Shown here: positions 1-7,790 of the stretch, one piece after another | How positions within the stretch are numbered: the stretch's first letter is position 1 | How the letters are laid out: each line of letters begins with the position of its first letter | Origin: Candidatus Methanomethylicaceae archaeon | GTDB lineage: Archaea; Thermoproteota; Methanomethylicia; Methanomethylicales; Methanomethylicaceae | Length of the DNA: 43,513 nucleotides | Direction of reading: 5' to 3' | Assembly: GCA_015660995.1 (NCBI GenBank) | Contig: JACTUC010000003.1 | Coordinates: forward strand, 94,525 to 138,037 | Program-made: the position numbers and the translations under genes | Notes under the pieces: generated by a model | Database searches by the model: none | What the model was told of the DNA's origin: nothing | The model's input: only the letters and a program-made list of their open reading frames with translations

Positions 1-467
1 GTGCACTTGAAAGTTTTAAGAATATCTCTGACAGTATTCTCATAACCCTCCTTATCCTTGTTGATCTTGCAGTAAAGGTAAGCAATCCTGTTGGCATGGT
101 TATCATACATCACGATCCCGATCACCCTTTGGGGGCTGCCCTTCCTGAGAAACTGCAGAATAGTGTACTTAAATTCATGCAGGAGCATCTCGTGATCGGC
201 ATATTTTACAAGCTCGCCTTTGTAGGTCTCGACATTAATGTAGGACTTGTTCTTCCGTAGGTTCTCAAAGTAGTTGTCGATGAAGGCCTCAACGGTTGCT
301 CCCTGTAACCTGTGCATATCAAGGCTCTCCCAGACAAGATCCAAAGACATGCCCCCCTTTGGGGGCATAAAGGCGACCTGACCCTTTCCATGCTCAGATT
401 TCTTCTCTGTTAGGAGTTTCCAGTCATCTGGGACAGTCAAATTGAAATTGTAATACGAGAATTTCAT
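1..467 (-). CDS. Uncharacterised protein, truncated by the window edge
   Basis: An open frame runs from an ATG at 465-467 leftward off the window, giving 155 codons without a stop. The N-terminus reads MKFSYYNFNLTVPDDWKL. The sequence is mixed alpha/beta, with no signal peptide, membrane segment or cysteine cluster in the visible part. The opening pattern (short strand, then 'VPDDWK') resembles small single-domain proteins that start with a beta strand and a conserved Asp-Trp, but I cannot name a family. It is divergent from the adenosine-specific kinase gene at 561. The C-terminus is unseen, so length and function are open. Confidence 0.7.
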   Translation of the reverse strand, partial: MKFSYYNFNLTVPDDWKLLTEKKSEHGKGQVAFMPPKGGMSLDLVWESLDMHRLQGATVEAFIDNYFENLRKNKSYINVETYKGELVKYADHEMLLHEFKYTILQFLRKGSPQRVIGIVMYDNHANRIAYLYCKINKDKEGYENTVRDILKTFKC

Positions 468-519
468 CCAACTCACCTGTTTTTCAATGGTAACGCAATA
501 GGTCAGTTTAGTAACACAA

Positions 520-534
520 GGATTTATATTTCTT
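520..534 (+). promoter_or_regulatory. TATA-like promoter of the adenosine-specific kinase gene
   Basis: GGATTTATATTTC lies about 30 bp before the ATG at 561. Spacing and composition fit an archaeal BRE/TATA pair with a short leader. Inferred from position only. Confidence 0.4.
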
Positions 535-560
535 ATTGAATAGATCAAGCCGGGAACTAT

Positions 561-1043
561 ATGGAACTAGTGGCGGTTAGGGTCTCTGTTCCTAGGGATG
601 CTAACCTTATCATTGGGCAGACGCATTTCATAAAAAGCGTGGAAGATATCTACGAAAATATAGTGACGACGGTGCCATGTGCCAAGTTCGGCTTCGCCTT
701 CAACGAAGCCTCAGGGGAGTGCTTGGTGAGGCATGAGGGAAACGACAAGACACTCGAGGATGCTGCAGTTCAGGCCTGCCTCGACGTTGGCGCGGGGCAC
801 TCGTTCGTGATTTTATTGAGAGATGCATACCCGATAAACATCTTGAATGGACTTAAATCTGTGCAGGAGGTCTGCAGCATTTTCTGTGCAACGGCCAACC
901 CAGTCGAAGTAATCGTAGCCCAGGGGAAAGATGGGCGGGGGATAATGGGCGTAATAGATGGAAGTTCTCCCAAAGGTGTGGAAAACGATAGGGCTAGATC
1001 TAAAAGGAAAGAGTTCCTCAGGAAGATCGGGTACAAACAGTAG
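561..1043 (+). CDS. Adenosine-specific kinase (DUF355 / Adenosine_kin family)
   Basis: The 160-residue protein matches the family in length and in its signature near residues 124-135 (GIMGVIDGSSPKGVE). It begins MELVAVRVSVP, typical of the family's first strand. Members bind adenosine or AMP; kinase activity is an annotation tradition rather than firmly shown. It is soluble, with no membrane segments. It is a single-gene unit with its own TATA-like box. A role beside the AMP phosphorylase/RuBisCO pathway about 11 kb away would make sense biochemically, but that link is inference from shared nucleotide chemistry, not from an operon. Confidence 0.85.
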   Translation: MELVAVRVSVPRDANLIIGQTHFIKSVEDIYENIVTTVPCAKFGFAFNEASGECLVRHEGNDKTLEDAAVQACLDVGAGHSFVILLRDAYPINILNGLKSVQEVCSIFCATANPVEVIVAQGKDGRGIMGVIDGSSPKGVENDRARSKRKEFLRKIGYKQ

Positions 1044-1138
1044 ATCATAAGGTTTATTTATTTCTTGCAAACAGTTTTTACTGATCTTTTGGACAATAGA
1101 AGGAGAATACAAAGTGCAATTGCCATAGGTGAGCTTCT

Positions 1139-1531
1139 ATGATGAAAGGCAAACAACCATGCACTGCCACGTGTTCTTATTTCAGATGTGGACAAAGAGC
1201 GCTGTTTATTAGGTCTAGGAATCCGCCGCAGCAGCAACAGCAGCAGTACCAGCAGCAAGGCAATAAGACGGGAAATCCGTACGAACAGCGGACCTTCCGC
1301 GACGGTTCGGCATACTGCAACTGGGTAGGAGATTTCTGCGTAGTATCTAAGTGCAACTACGCATTCTGTGAGAGGCGAACGCTGCTACCCGATGGGTCGT
1401 GCGCACTTGAGGAGAGGGAAGGATTCCGACAGTCGAAATCTATCGAGGAAGAGGCAAGTGCAGAAGAGCCGCTAGTCGGGATAGCGAAAAATAAGCTGCT
1501 GAAGAAGAAAGGGATAGAATTCATCGAATGA
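1139..1531 (+). CDS. Small Cys- and Gln-rich protein, unknown function
   Basis: A 130-residue protein starting at tandem ATG codons (1139/1142) with a GGTGAG ribosome-binding site about 6 nt upstream. It has cysteines in two groups: CTATCSYFRC near residues 8-17, and further Cys at about 59, 67, 72, 77 and 88. This suggests metal binding or disulfides. A Gln-rich stretch (residues 30-40, QQQQQQYQQQ) comes from CAG/CAA repeats. The C-terminal third is acidic, then lysine-rich. I do not recognise the family. Coding is supported by the ribosome-binding site, the spaced Cys pattern and a T-run terminator right after the stop. Confidence 0.65.
   Translation: MMKGKQPCTATCSYFRCGQRALFIRSRNPPQQQQQQYQQQGNKTGNPYEQRTFRDGSAYCNWVGDFCVVSKCNYAFCERRTLLPDGSCALEEREGFRQSKSIEEEASAEEPLVGIAKNKLLKKKGIEFIE
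1225..1259 (+). repeat. CAG/CAA-type triplet repeat
   Basis: A run of CAG and CAA codons interrupted by one TAC encodes the Gln-rich stretch of the small Cys-rich protein. Such triplet runs can change length by slippage. The length may therefore vary between strains. Confidence 0.6.
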
Positions 1532-1548
1532 TTCCTGACCTCATTTAA

Positions 1549-1573
1549 TTTTTTTTCTTGCAAAAACTATTTT
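1549..1573. terminator. Oligo-T terminators of two convergent genes
   Basis: Eight T on the plus strand (1549-1556) follow the Cys-rich protein gene by 17 nt. On the minus strand TTTTT (complement of 1562-1566) follows the E1-like gene. Archaeal termination usually needs only oligo-T, so this short spacer can serve both genes. The 13-mer GCAAAAACTATTT at 1560 recurs at 11864, beyond the AMP phosphorylase gene. Confidence 0.45.
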
Positions 1574-2314
1574 TCACGTGCGTTTGGAGCCGCATACAGG
1601 GCATGCTTCATTTCTCCTGAGTGATACCTCTTGAAATGACATGCGCTCCCCGTCATATACTATCAAGCGCCCAACTGCGGGCCTGCCTATGCCCGTCAGC
1701 AATTTTATTGCCTCAGTCGCCTCAAGGCAACCCATAACGCCCGACGTTGTTCCCAAGACGGGAAATTCTTCGGGCATCGGGCATTCGCCAGGATAAATGC
1801 AGCGGAGGCACGGGCTCGATAGCGGGATTATGGTAGTCATGTAGCCCTCCATGCCATAAATCGCAGCATAGACGTAGGGGATCCTCCTCTTCATGCATTC
1901 CATGTTGATGAGCATCCTGGTCGCAATGTTGTCCTGGCCGTCGACGACGAGATCGATGCCGTCCAGAAGACTGGAGACAGTATCCTGCGTTATCCTCTCG
2001 TTAATAGGATCGACCTTGATCTCGGTGTTGAGCTGCATAAGCTTCATAGCAGCTGATTCCACCTTAGGCCTACCAAGATCTGTTGTGAAGTGGACAATCT
2101 GCCTGTTTAAGTTCGAAAGTTCAACAATATCGAAGTCTATGAGGCGGAGATAACCTACACCCGCTGCGGCAAGGTAAATGGAAGCAGGGCTGCCCAGGCC
2201 GCCTATCCCCGCAACTGCAACCCTTGCTTTCCTCAGCTTTTCCTGACCTTCGGCACCGAACCCCCTCAGCATCATCTGCCGTTTGTACCGGTCCTGCCCT
2301 CCAGAAGTAGTCAT
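1574..2314 (-). CDS. E1-like ThiF/MoeB/HesA adenylyltransferase
   Basis: The 246-residue protein begins with RYKRQMMLRGFG and the nucleotide loop VAGIGGLGSPASIYLAAAG (about residues 34-52). These are hallmarks of enzymes that adenylate the C-terminal glycine of ubiquitin-like sulfur carriers. The DFDIVELSNLNRQ stretch and the Zn pair CLRC...CPVC (near 169-172 and 238-241) match MoeB/ThiF. Substrates are probably small archaeal modifier/sulfur-carrier proteins for molybdopterin, thiamine or tRNA thiolation. No carrier protein is in the window. It lacks a C-terminal rhodanese domain. A minus-strand TATA-like TTTTTTATATTG lies about 35 bp upstream. Confidence 0.9.
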   Translation of the reverse strand: MTTSGGQDRYKRQMMLRGFGAEGQEKLRKARVAVAGIGGLGSPASIYLAAAGVGYLRLIDFDIVELSNLNRQIVHFTTDLGRPKVESAAMKLMQLNTEIKVDPINERITQDTVSSLLDGIDLVVDGQDNIATRMLINMECMKRRIPYVYAAIYGMEGYMTTIIPLSSPCLRCIYPGECPMPEEFPVLGTTSGVMGCLEATEAIKLLTGIGRPAVGRLIVYDGERMSFQEVSLRRNEACPVCGSKRT

Positions 2315-2375
2315 TCTATGTCCTCAGGGAACCATCTCTTGCTCGCAATATAAAAAACGATTCCGCAAAGAGAAG

Positions 2376-2384
2376 AAATAAATA
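2376..2384 (+). promoter_or_regulatory. TATA-like promoter of the tRNA-Cys unit
   Basis: AAATAAATAG lies 28-36 bp before the first base of the tRNA. It is likely shared by the tRNA and the two genes behind it, since no further promoter is seen before SepCysS. Confidence 0.4.
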
Positions 2385-2411
2385 GCGAGGAGAGGAAAAC
2401 TTTGATGGTAT

Positions 2412-2484
2412 GCTAGGGTGGCTGAGCGGTTTAGGCGACGGGCTGCAGACCCGTTACACTGGGGTTCGAATCCCTACCCTAGCT
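2412..2484 (+). tRNA. tRNA-Cys: tRNA-Cys (anticodon GCA)
   Basis: A complete cloverleaf can be drawn. The acceptor stem GCTAGGG pairs with CCCTAGC. The anticodon stem ACGGG/CCCGT closes the 7-nt loop CTGCAGA, giving anticodon GCA. The T-loop is TTCGAAT. The discriminator base is T (U73), the known cysteine identity base. There is no intron and the CCA is not encoded. It sits 14 nt before a small ORF that leads directly into SepCysS, the enzyme that makes cysteine on this very tRNA. Confidence 0.95.
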
Positions 2485-2498
2485 TCATGGTGATTTTA

Positions 2499-2678
2499 AT
2501 GGCACTCGCGCAGGAAGTTGACGAAGTAATCAATCAGATGATTAAGATCGATCAGCAGTTAAGGGCAACCTCTCCCCTCCACAGAATGAGCGAAGAGCAG
2601 AAGAGGATGGTCCTCGATGCAATCTCCAAGTCGGAGGAGAGTCTCAAGGAAATGAGGGAGGAGGCTTGCAGGGCATGA
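2499..2678 (+). CDS. Small helical protein coupled to SepCysS
   Basis: The start at ATG 2499 is set by a strong ribosome-binding site GGTGAT (2489-2494). The frame stays open upstream through the tRNA, but that part is not protein. The 59-residue product (MALAQEVDEVINQMIKID...) is predicted almost wholly alpha-helical, with heptad-like hydrophobics. Its stop overlaps the SepCysS start (ATGA), so the two are probably translationally coupled. SepCysS in methanogens works with a scaffold, SepCysE, and some SepCysS proteins carry an extra N-terminal helical region. This could be a free-standing version of such a docking piece. That is inference; I see no sequence signature proving it. Confidence 0.7.
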   Translation: MALAQEVDEVINQMIKIDQQLRATSPLHRMSEEQKRMVLDAISKSEESLKEMREEACRA

Positions 2679-3880
2679 AGATTCCGCAGGACCGGCTCAA
2701 CCGCTATATAGGCTTGAAGAGGGACTTTGCCGAGGAGGAGTACATCAACCTCCAGCCAATCCAAAGGGGAGGGATTCTAACTGAAGAGGCGAGGAGGGCG
2801 ATACTAGAGTTTGGGGACGGGTACTCGACCTGCGACTGGTGCCCGCCTAAGACTGCGAGGCTAGACATGATAACAGATCCGCCGATACAGCAGTTCTATC
2901 AGGACCTTGCTGAATTCTTGGGAATGGACATCGCAAGGGTTGTGACCAGATGCAGGGAGGCTAAGTTTATCGCGTTCAGGATGCTGGGAAGGCCGGGCGA
3001 TTATGTTGTGCTGGACAGCACTGCGCACTATTCCAGCTATCTGGCAGCGGACCTTGCAGAGCTGAAGGTCAAGGAGGTCCCTAATGGTGGCGCCCCGGAG
3101 TTCAGGCTGAACCTTGATGCGTACGCAGAGAAGATCGAAGAGGTGAAAAGGGAGACAGGCAAACTTCCGGCAGCGCTGCTGCTGACCCACGTGGACTACC
3201 TCTACGGAAATTTGAATGAAGCGAAGGTCGTGGGCAAGATCGCGAAGGATTACGGCGTTCCGTTGATACTGAACTGCGCTTACACTGCTGGAGTTATGCC
3301 AGTTGACGGCAGGGAGGTTGGTGCCGACATCATCACCAGCAGCGGGCACAAGAGCTGGGCTGCCAGCGCTCCGACGGGAATACTGGCGCTTGAGAAATCC
3401 CTTGAGGAGAAGCTCTTGGCGAGGGCAAAGATAGAGGGGGACCTTACGAAAAGGAAGTTTGGGCAGAAGGAACTGGGAATGCTTGGGTGCACCGTGATGG
3501 GTGCGCCGCTAATCACGCTGATGGCGTCGTTCCCTGAGGTCGTGAGGCGTGTCGAGAGGTGGGGAGAGGAGGTTGAGAAGGTAAGGTACCTTGTCACCGA
3601 GCTAGAGAAGATCGAGGGCATAACGCAGAGGGGGATGAAGCCTAAGATGCACACTCTAACGCATATGGAGACAGATGGGTTCTATAAGGTCTCCGAGACC
3701 CATAAGAGGAAGGGATACTTCCTCTATGACGAGCTGAGGGCAAGGAAGATCGTAGGGATACAGCCCGGGCTTACGAAGCACTTCAAATTCAATACGTACG
3801 GGCTGACGTGGGAGCAGGTGAAATACGTAAAGGATGCCTTCTTCGAGATAGCAGGCAAGTACGGTATGAAGATCAGCTAG
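2675..3880 (+). CDS. pscS: O-phospho-L-seryl-tRNA:Cys-tRNA synthase (SepCysS)
   Basis: This PLP enzyme converts Sep-tRNA(Cys) to Cys-tRNA(Cys) in the indirect cysteine pathway. The PLP-lysine motif SGHKSWAASAP lies near residue 222. The N-terminal redox cysteine pair is in YSTCDWCPP (C53, C56), and a further Cys sits in GMLGCTVMG. The length of 401 residues is normal. An upstream TTG (2666) is in frame, but ATG 2675 overlaps the preceding stop and has GGGAGGAGG at a suitable distance, so it is preferred. SepRS, which charges the tRNA with phosphoserine, is not in the window. The gene faces the PHP hydrolase, with 4 nt between their stops. Confidence 0.95.
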   Translation: MKIPQDRLNRYIGLKRDFAEEEYINLQPIQRGGILTEEARRAILEFGDGYSTCDWCPPKTARLDMITDPPIQQFYQDLAEFLGMDIARVVTRCREAKFIAFRMLGRPGDYVVLDSTAHYSSYLAADLAELKVKEVPNGGAPEFRLNLDAYAEKIEEVKRETGKLPAALLLTHVDYLYGNLNEAKVVGKIAKDYGVPLILNCAYTAGVMPVDGREVGADIITSSGHKSWAASAPTGILALEKSLEEKLLARAKIEGDLTKRKFGQKELGMLGCTVMGAPLITLMASFPEVVRRVERWGEEVEKVRYLVTELEKIEGITQRGMKPKMHTLTHMETDGFYKVSETHKRKGYFLYDELRARKIVGIQPGLTKHFKFNTYGLTWEQVKYVKDAFFEIAGKYGMKIS

Positions 3881-3884
3881 CCAG

Positions 3885-4559
3885 CTACCGGGTTTTTATC
3901 CGCTTCAGAAGCAGGTCGGGGTTCTCGAAGACGATCCTTTCAGACTCCGCTCCTGTAAGGCCCGAATCCTGCGCTACCCCAAGGGCGGCTCTAGGCGTAA
4001 GGTGATCGCCGATGTTGTGGGCATCTGAGTCGACGAGGAGTTGGGCACCACATTTCTTTGCGAGCTGTGCCACATGGCCGTTCCCTAAGCAGTGGCCACC
4101 CCTGTAGGACAATTCAAGGAATATTCCGTTCTCCTTTGCTTTCATGGCTGCCTCCTCTGTTATCATGCCAGGGTGTGCCAGGATATCCACATCAGCACAA
4201 CTGCATGAGGCTAAGTTTGTGCCCTCCTGAACTGGCTCCACCGGAGTCTCGCCATGGATGACAACTACTTCTGCACCTAGCTTCTTTGCTTCCCTTGCAA
4301 GGTATGGTATGCTCTTTGGCGGGATGTGGGTCAGCTCCACACCCGGTATGAGCCTGAAGCCATCAACGTACTTCGAAGTGAAATCCGAGGCGCGGATGAG
4401 CGACTTTATGACGTGCTCCAGGTTTGAAGGGTCAGCGTGATCGGTTATGGCGATGACTCGGTTCCCGAGAACGTAGGTCCGCCTTACGATCTCTGCGGGC
4501 AGGAGGTCACCGTCGCTGAAAAGGGAGTGCATGTGGAAGTCGCAGATCTTGCGCGGCAT
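3885..4559 (-). CDS. PHP-domain metal-dependent phosphoesterase
   Basis: The 224-residue protein shows the PHP metal ligands in order: DFHMHSLFSDGD (7-18), ITDHAD (38-43), an HGE motif (near 100), DILAHPGM (near 126) and DSDAHNIGD (near 177). This is the trinuclear-metal fold of histidinol phosphatase and YcdX-type phosphatases. The substrate cannot be told from sequence; candidates include histidinol phosphate or nucleoside phosphates. It is soluble. No other histidine-biosynthesis gene is nearby. Transcription probably starts from a TATA box at 4582-4592 that is shared with trpS on the other strand. Confidence 0.85.
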   Translation of the reverse strand: MPRKICDFHMHSLFSDGDLLPAEIVRRTYVLGNRVIAITDHADPSNLEHVIKSLIRASDFTSKYVDGFRLIPGVELTHIPPKSIPYLAREAKKLGAEVVVIHGETPVEPVQEGTNLASCSCADVDILAHPGMITEEAAMKAKENGIFLELSYRGGHCLGNGHVAQLAKKCGAQLLVDSDAHNIGDHLTPRAALGVAQDSGLTGAESERIVFENPDLLLKRIKTR

Positions 4560-4581
4560 GATGGAAATAGAAACGAGTTGA

Positions 4582-4592
4582 CTTTATAGGTT
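4582..4592. promoter_or_regulatory. Shared two-way TATA box between PHP hydrolase and trpS
   Basis: CTTTATAGG reads as TTTATA on the plus strand and CCTATAAAG on the minus strand. It is about 28 bp from the PHP start (4559) and about 40 bp from the trpS start (4628), so one A/T element may serve both genes. Confidence 0.4.
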
Positions 4593-4627
4593 TGTGGTAG
4601 AAATTAGCTAACGTACGGTGTCCTGAG

Positions 4628-5749
4628 ATGGAGAAAGGCGAGAGCACGGTAACCCCATGGGAGGTAAAGGGCGAGGTCGATTATGACGCGCTCATCAAGC
4701 AGTTCGGCGTGGAGCCACTTGACGATGTGCTACTGGAAAGGCTGAAGAAGCAGGCTGGCTTCCTTCACATCCTGCTTAGAAGGAGAATGTTCTTCGCCCA
4801 TAGGGAGCTCGGCGATTGGATCTCCTCCTACGATAAAGGGGTCAACGCCGCCTTGTACACGGGAAGGGGACCGTCAGGCAACACTCATTTGGGCCACCTC
4901 ATACCGTGGATATTCACGAAGTACCTGCAGGACGCTTTCGGCTCAGAGCTCTACTTCCAGATCACCGACGATGAAAAGTTCTACGTCAACCCCGATCTAA
5001 CTCTGGAAGAGATAGCCGGTTATACAAAGGACAACCTGCTGGACATAATAGCGGTGGGGTTCGACCCCAAGAAGACCAAGATATTCTGCGACATGGAGTA
5101 CACCAAGGAACTCTATGGGATAGCGGCGAGGGTAGCGAAGCATGTTACTTTCTCGACTGCGAAGGCTGCCTTCGGGTTCACCGACAGCTCTAACATAGGG
5201 ATAATATTCTTCCCCGCGATCCAGGCAGCGCCCTGCTTCCTGCCTCAGAGGCTTACCGGGAAGGACGCGCACATCCTGATTCCGTGTGCAATAGATCAGG
5301 AGCCATACTGGAGGGTGACGAGGGACGTGGCACCAAAGCTAGGTTTCAGGAAGCCAGCTGGGGTCTATAGCAAGTTCATCCCTGGGCTGGGCAGCGGTGG
5401 AAAGATGAGCGCAAGCCTTCCGGAGACCGCCATATTCTTGTCTGATTCGCCTGAGGCTGGTGCGAAGAAGATCAAAAACGCGTTTACTGGCGGGCAGCCT
5501 ACCATAAAGGAGCAGAAGGAGAAGGGCGGCAACCCGGATGTCTGCGTGATATACTCCTACCTCTACAGCCTCTTTGATGAGGACGACAAGAACGTAATGG
5601 AGACCTACAACCAGTGCAAGTCGGGGGGGATCATGTGTGGCACCTGCAAGAACAGGCTCGCTGAGATGATCAAGATCTTCCTCACGGAGCACCAAAAGAA
5701 GAGGGCAGATGCAAAGGCAATGGTAAATGAGTTCATGCTTAAGGGATAG
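4628..5749 (+). CDS. trpS: Tryptophanyl-tRNA synthetase
   Basis: A class I aminoacyl-tRNA synthetase of 373 residues, the usual archaeal/eukaryotic TrpRS size. The HIGH-like motif is SGNTHLGH (near residue 82) and the KMSKS-like motif is GGKMSAS (near 261). GRGPSGNTHLGHLIPW and FFPAIQAAPCF are typical of the archaeal type. The C-terminal CGTCKNRLAEMI region for anticodon binding is intact. Near the end, 'QCKSGGIMCGTCK' holds three Cys that may bind metal. No sign of frameshift. Confidence 0.95.
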   Translation: MEKGESTVTPWEVKGEVDYDALIKQFGVEPLDDVLLERLKKQAGFLHILLRRRMFFAHRELGDWISSYDKGVNAALYTGRGPSGNTHLGHLIPWIFTKYLQDAFGSELYFQITDDEKFYVNPDLTLEEIAGYTKDNLLDIIAVGFDPKKTKIFCDMEYTKELYGIAARVAKHVTFSTAKAAFGFTDSSNIGIIFFPAIQAAPCFLPQRLTGKDAHILIPCAIDQEPYWRVTRDVAPKLGFRKPAGVYSKFIPGLGSGGKMSASLPETAIFLSDSPEAGAKKIKNAFTGGQPTIKEQKEKGGNPDVCVIYSYLYSLFDEDDKNVMETYNQCKSGGIMCGTCKNRLAEMIKIFLTEHQKKRADAKAMVNEFMLKG

Positions 5750-5792
5750 GCCCGCGCAGGTATTGTAGACGACCTGCCATTTGAAGAAGCAG

Positions 5793-6026
5793 TTAAGGGG
5801 AACCGACAAGCGTCGTCGTCTGTCTGACGCCAGGGATCCGCCTGATCTGGGTAACTATGTCGTCCATCATTGCCAGATCACCCACCTCGAACCTGAGGAA
5901 GACGTCGAACTCGCCATAGACCATCCTGCTCTCCGTGACGCTCTTCACATCCTTTATATGGTCTAGCACCTCGTACTCCTTGCCTGTCTCGGTTGTGAGA
6001 AGGATGTAGGCGATGACCACCGTCAA
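5793..6026 (-). CDS. Stand-alone Lrp/AsnC-type RAM ligand-binding domain
   Basis: The 77-residue product corresponds to the C-terminal effector/oligomerisation domain of Lrp/AsnC regulators, without the DNA-binding helix-turn-helix. The GEFDVFLRFEV and IRRIPGVRQTTT segments fit the beta-alpha-beta-beta-alpha-beta RAM fold. Such free domains are common in archaea and form dimers or octamers that bind amino acids, or pair with full-length regulators. The start is TTG at 6026 or GTG at 6020. It lies between trpS and ubiX on the opposite strand, so it is its own unit. Confidence 0.85.
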   Translation of the reverse strand: MTVVIAYILLTTETGKEYEVLDHIKDVKSVTESRMVYGEFDVFLRFEVGDLAMMDDIVTQIRRIPGVRQTTTLVGSP

Positions 6027-6134
6027 GACTGTTCCCAGTAGATCACTTGGTTGCAGGGCTTAATAATACTTAATCAACTCGTCCTGAACGGAATCGATAT
6101 CAATCCGGGAGTCAATGATCAGGGTGTGGTCAAG

Positions 6135-6695
6135 ATGAAGGTCGTAGTAGGGCTCACGGGGGCTAGCGGGGCAGTCTATGGCTACCGGTTGGTGGAGAGG
6201 CTCTACGGGACCAAGGTCGAGCTCCTGATAATTGTGTCGGACGTGGCCCTTGCCATATTAAAGGACGAGGTAGGGATCGGGAAGGAGAAACTTTCCAAGT
6301 GTGGGAGGGTATACGGGAATAGTGAGATGATGGCGCCAACTGCCAGTGGAAGCTTCCAGTTCGATGCCATGGTAGTAGCGCCCTGCAGCATGAAGACCCT
6401 AGCCTGCATCGCGAATGGCATCTCCTCTACGCTTATAGCCCGGACTGCGGAAGTGGCCCTGAAGGAGAAGAGGAAGCTGGTGCTGGTCACCCGGGAGACC
6501 CCTCTGAGCTTGGTAGATATCCGGAATATGGAGAAGGCAGCCGAGGCAGGGGCGGTGATTCTGCCGGCATGCCCGGGTTTCTACCATAAGCCAAAGACAT
6601 TGGAGGAGCTGGTGGACCATGTTATCGGCAAAGTCTTCGATCAACTCGGGATTAAGCACAACCTGTTCAAGCGCTGGGAAGGGTCAAGCAGATAG
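6135..6695 (+). CDS. ubiX: UbiX-type flavin prenyltransferase
   Basis: UbiX adds dimethylallyl phosphate to FMN to make prenyl-FMN for UbiD decarboxylases. The 186-residue protein starts MKVVVGLTGASGAVYG, the FMN-binding loop. It contains APCSMKTLACIANGIS (near 83-98) and LVLVTRETPLS (near 120), all diagnostic. The open frame extends upstream to 6051, but the family begins exactly at the ATG 6135. No UbiD gene is in the window. An LpdD-like gene 1.6 kb away may be functionally related. Confidence 0.93.
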   Translation: MKVVVGLTGASGAVYGYRLVERLYGTKVELLIIVSDVALAILKDEVGIGKEKLSKCGRVYGNSEMMAPTASGSFQFDAMVVAPCSMKTLACIANGISSTLIARTAEVALKEKRKLVLVTRETPLSLVDIRNMEKAAEAGAVILPACPGFYHKPKTLEELVDHVIGKVFDQLGIKHNLFKRWEGSSR

Positions 6696-6701
6696 TAGAT
6701 C

Positions 6702-7790
6702 CTATGGATCGCCCTTTGTCAATGATTGAACCCATTCGCGCCTCGCCCAGAGTGCGCACCCGCCCCCAGTTTCATGGAGTTGAGAGTGGCTGTTACGGAT
6801 TGTCTCCAAGAATTTTGACTGTAGTGCCTGCTTGAGCGTGGCGTGGTTCAGGTTGGTGTCAGAATAGGGGATGAACGGGCAAGGCTCTAGGTCCCCTTCA
6901 GCACTGATGTGGACAAAGCCCCTTCCTGCAGAGAGGCACCCGCCGATCTCTTCCTCGTCGGCCGGAAGGGTAATGAACATGGCGGAAAACTTGGAACGGA
7001 ATGAATCTCTGAGCGTGTGGAGGCTGGCCCTCTGCTGCTCCGTGATGACCCAATCTTTGGTCCCTTCTTTTATGGGGGTGTATTCGACAAGCATGAAGAG
7101 CTTGCAGCCCAGATTCACTAACCCTTTGATGAACTTGTCATCAGTGGCCGTGGAAAAGTTTATCCTTGTCAAGGTGAGCGAGGTCCCCCAGAACACTCCG
7201 TTCGCCTTTAGGTCCGCGAGGGTCTTCTGCAGCTGCTTGTATACGCCAGCGCCCCTGCGCCCATCAGTCTCCCCCTGGAAGCCTTCCAAGCTGATCAGCG
7301 GGACGAAATTCTTTTGTTTCTTCAGCCGCTTGATCACCCCTTCATCGATCAGCAGGCCATTTGTGAACATCAGGAAGAGGATTTCTGGGTAATTCTCGGT
7401 TATGTCAAGTATCTCTTTACGCATTAGCGGCTCACCCCCGCCAAAGACAATGAACGAGATCCCAAGCTCCTTTGATTCGGCGACCAACTGGCACATCCGG
7501 TCGGCGCTTATTTCGGTAGACGGCGGATCGCGGAGGGCGCGGTGGTAGCAGCCTTGGCAGTGGAGGTTACACTGGTTCGTGACACTGAAGACGAGGATCG
7601 GCGGGACGTGGATCCCTTGCATCTTCCAGCGGGCTCTTATCTTTGCGGCCTTGTTTTGCCAGTTCAAGGTGCGGATGAAGAAACGAGCCTGGGAGGGATT
7701 AGTGAGAGCAGTACGCACAGCAGCCTTGTAGAAGATTCTCAGCGAATTATTAAGAAGTTTGGTAAAGTCAATGTCCGTCATAATATTCAT
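6702..7790 (-). CDS. Radical SAM protein with SPASM-like C-terminus
   Basis: The 362-residue protein has the radical SAM cluster motif TNQCNLHCQGCYHRA (CxxxCxxC, near residues 71-85) and the GGGEPL SAM-binding motif near 117-122. Cysteines in the C-terminal part (EEIGGCLSAGRG, LEPCPFIPYS, GGGCALW) suggest an auxiliary iron-sulfur cluster. Proteins of this type modify peptides, hopanoids/lipids or cofactors; the substrate cannot be decided. An N-terminal region of about 65 residues rich in basic and hydrophobic residues precedes the barrel. The gene ends 7 nt from ubiX, tail to tail. A TATA-like AGATTTATAG sits about 35 bp upstream of the start. Confidence 0.85.
   Translation of the reverse strand: MNIMTDIDFTKLLNNSLRIFYKAAVRTALTNPSQARFFIRTLNWQNKAAKIRARWKMQGIHVPPILVFSVTNQCNLHCQGCYHRALRDPPSTEISADRMCQLVAESKELGISFIVFGGGEPLMRKEILDITENYPEILFLMFTNGLLIDEGVIKRLKKQKNFVPLISLEGFQGETDGRRGAGVYKQLQKTLADLKANGVFWGTSLTLTRINFSTATDDKFIKGLVNLGCKLFMLVEYTPIKEGTKDWVITEQQRASLHTLRDSFRSKFSAMFITLPADEEEIGGCLSAGRGFVHISAEGDLEPCPFIPYSDTNLNHATLKQALQSKFLETIRNSHSQLHETGGGCALWARREWVQSLTKGDP

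Noticed and set aside
2418-2498. Protein start inside the tRNA-Cys gene for the ORF before SepCysS.
   Set aside because: The frame merely stays open through the tRNA. GGTGAT directly before ATG 2499 marks the true start.
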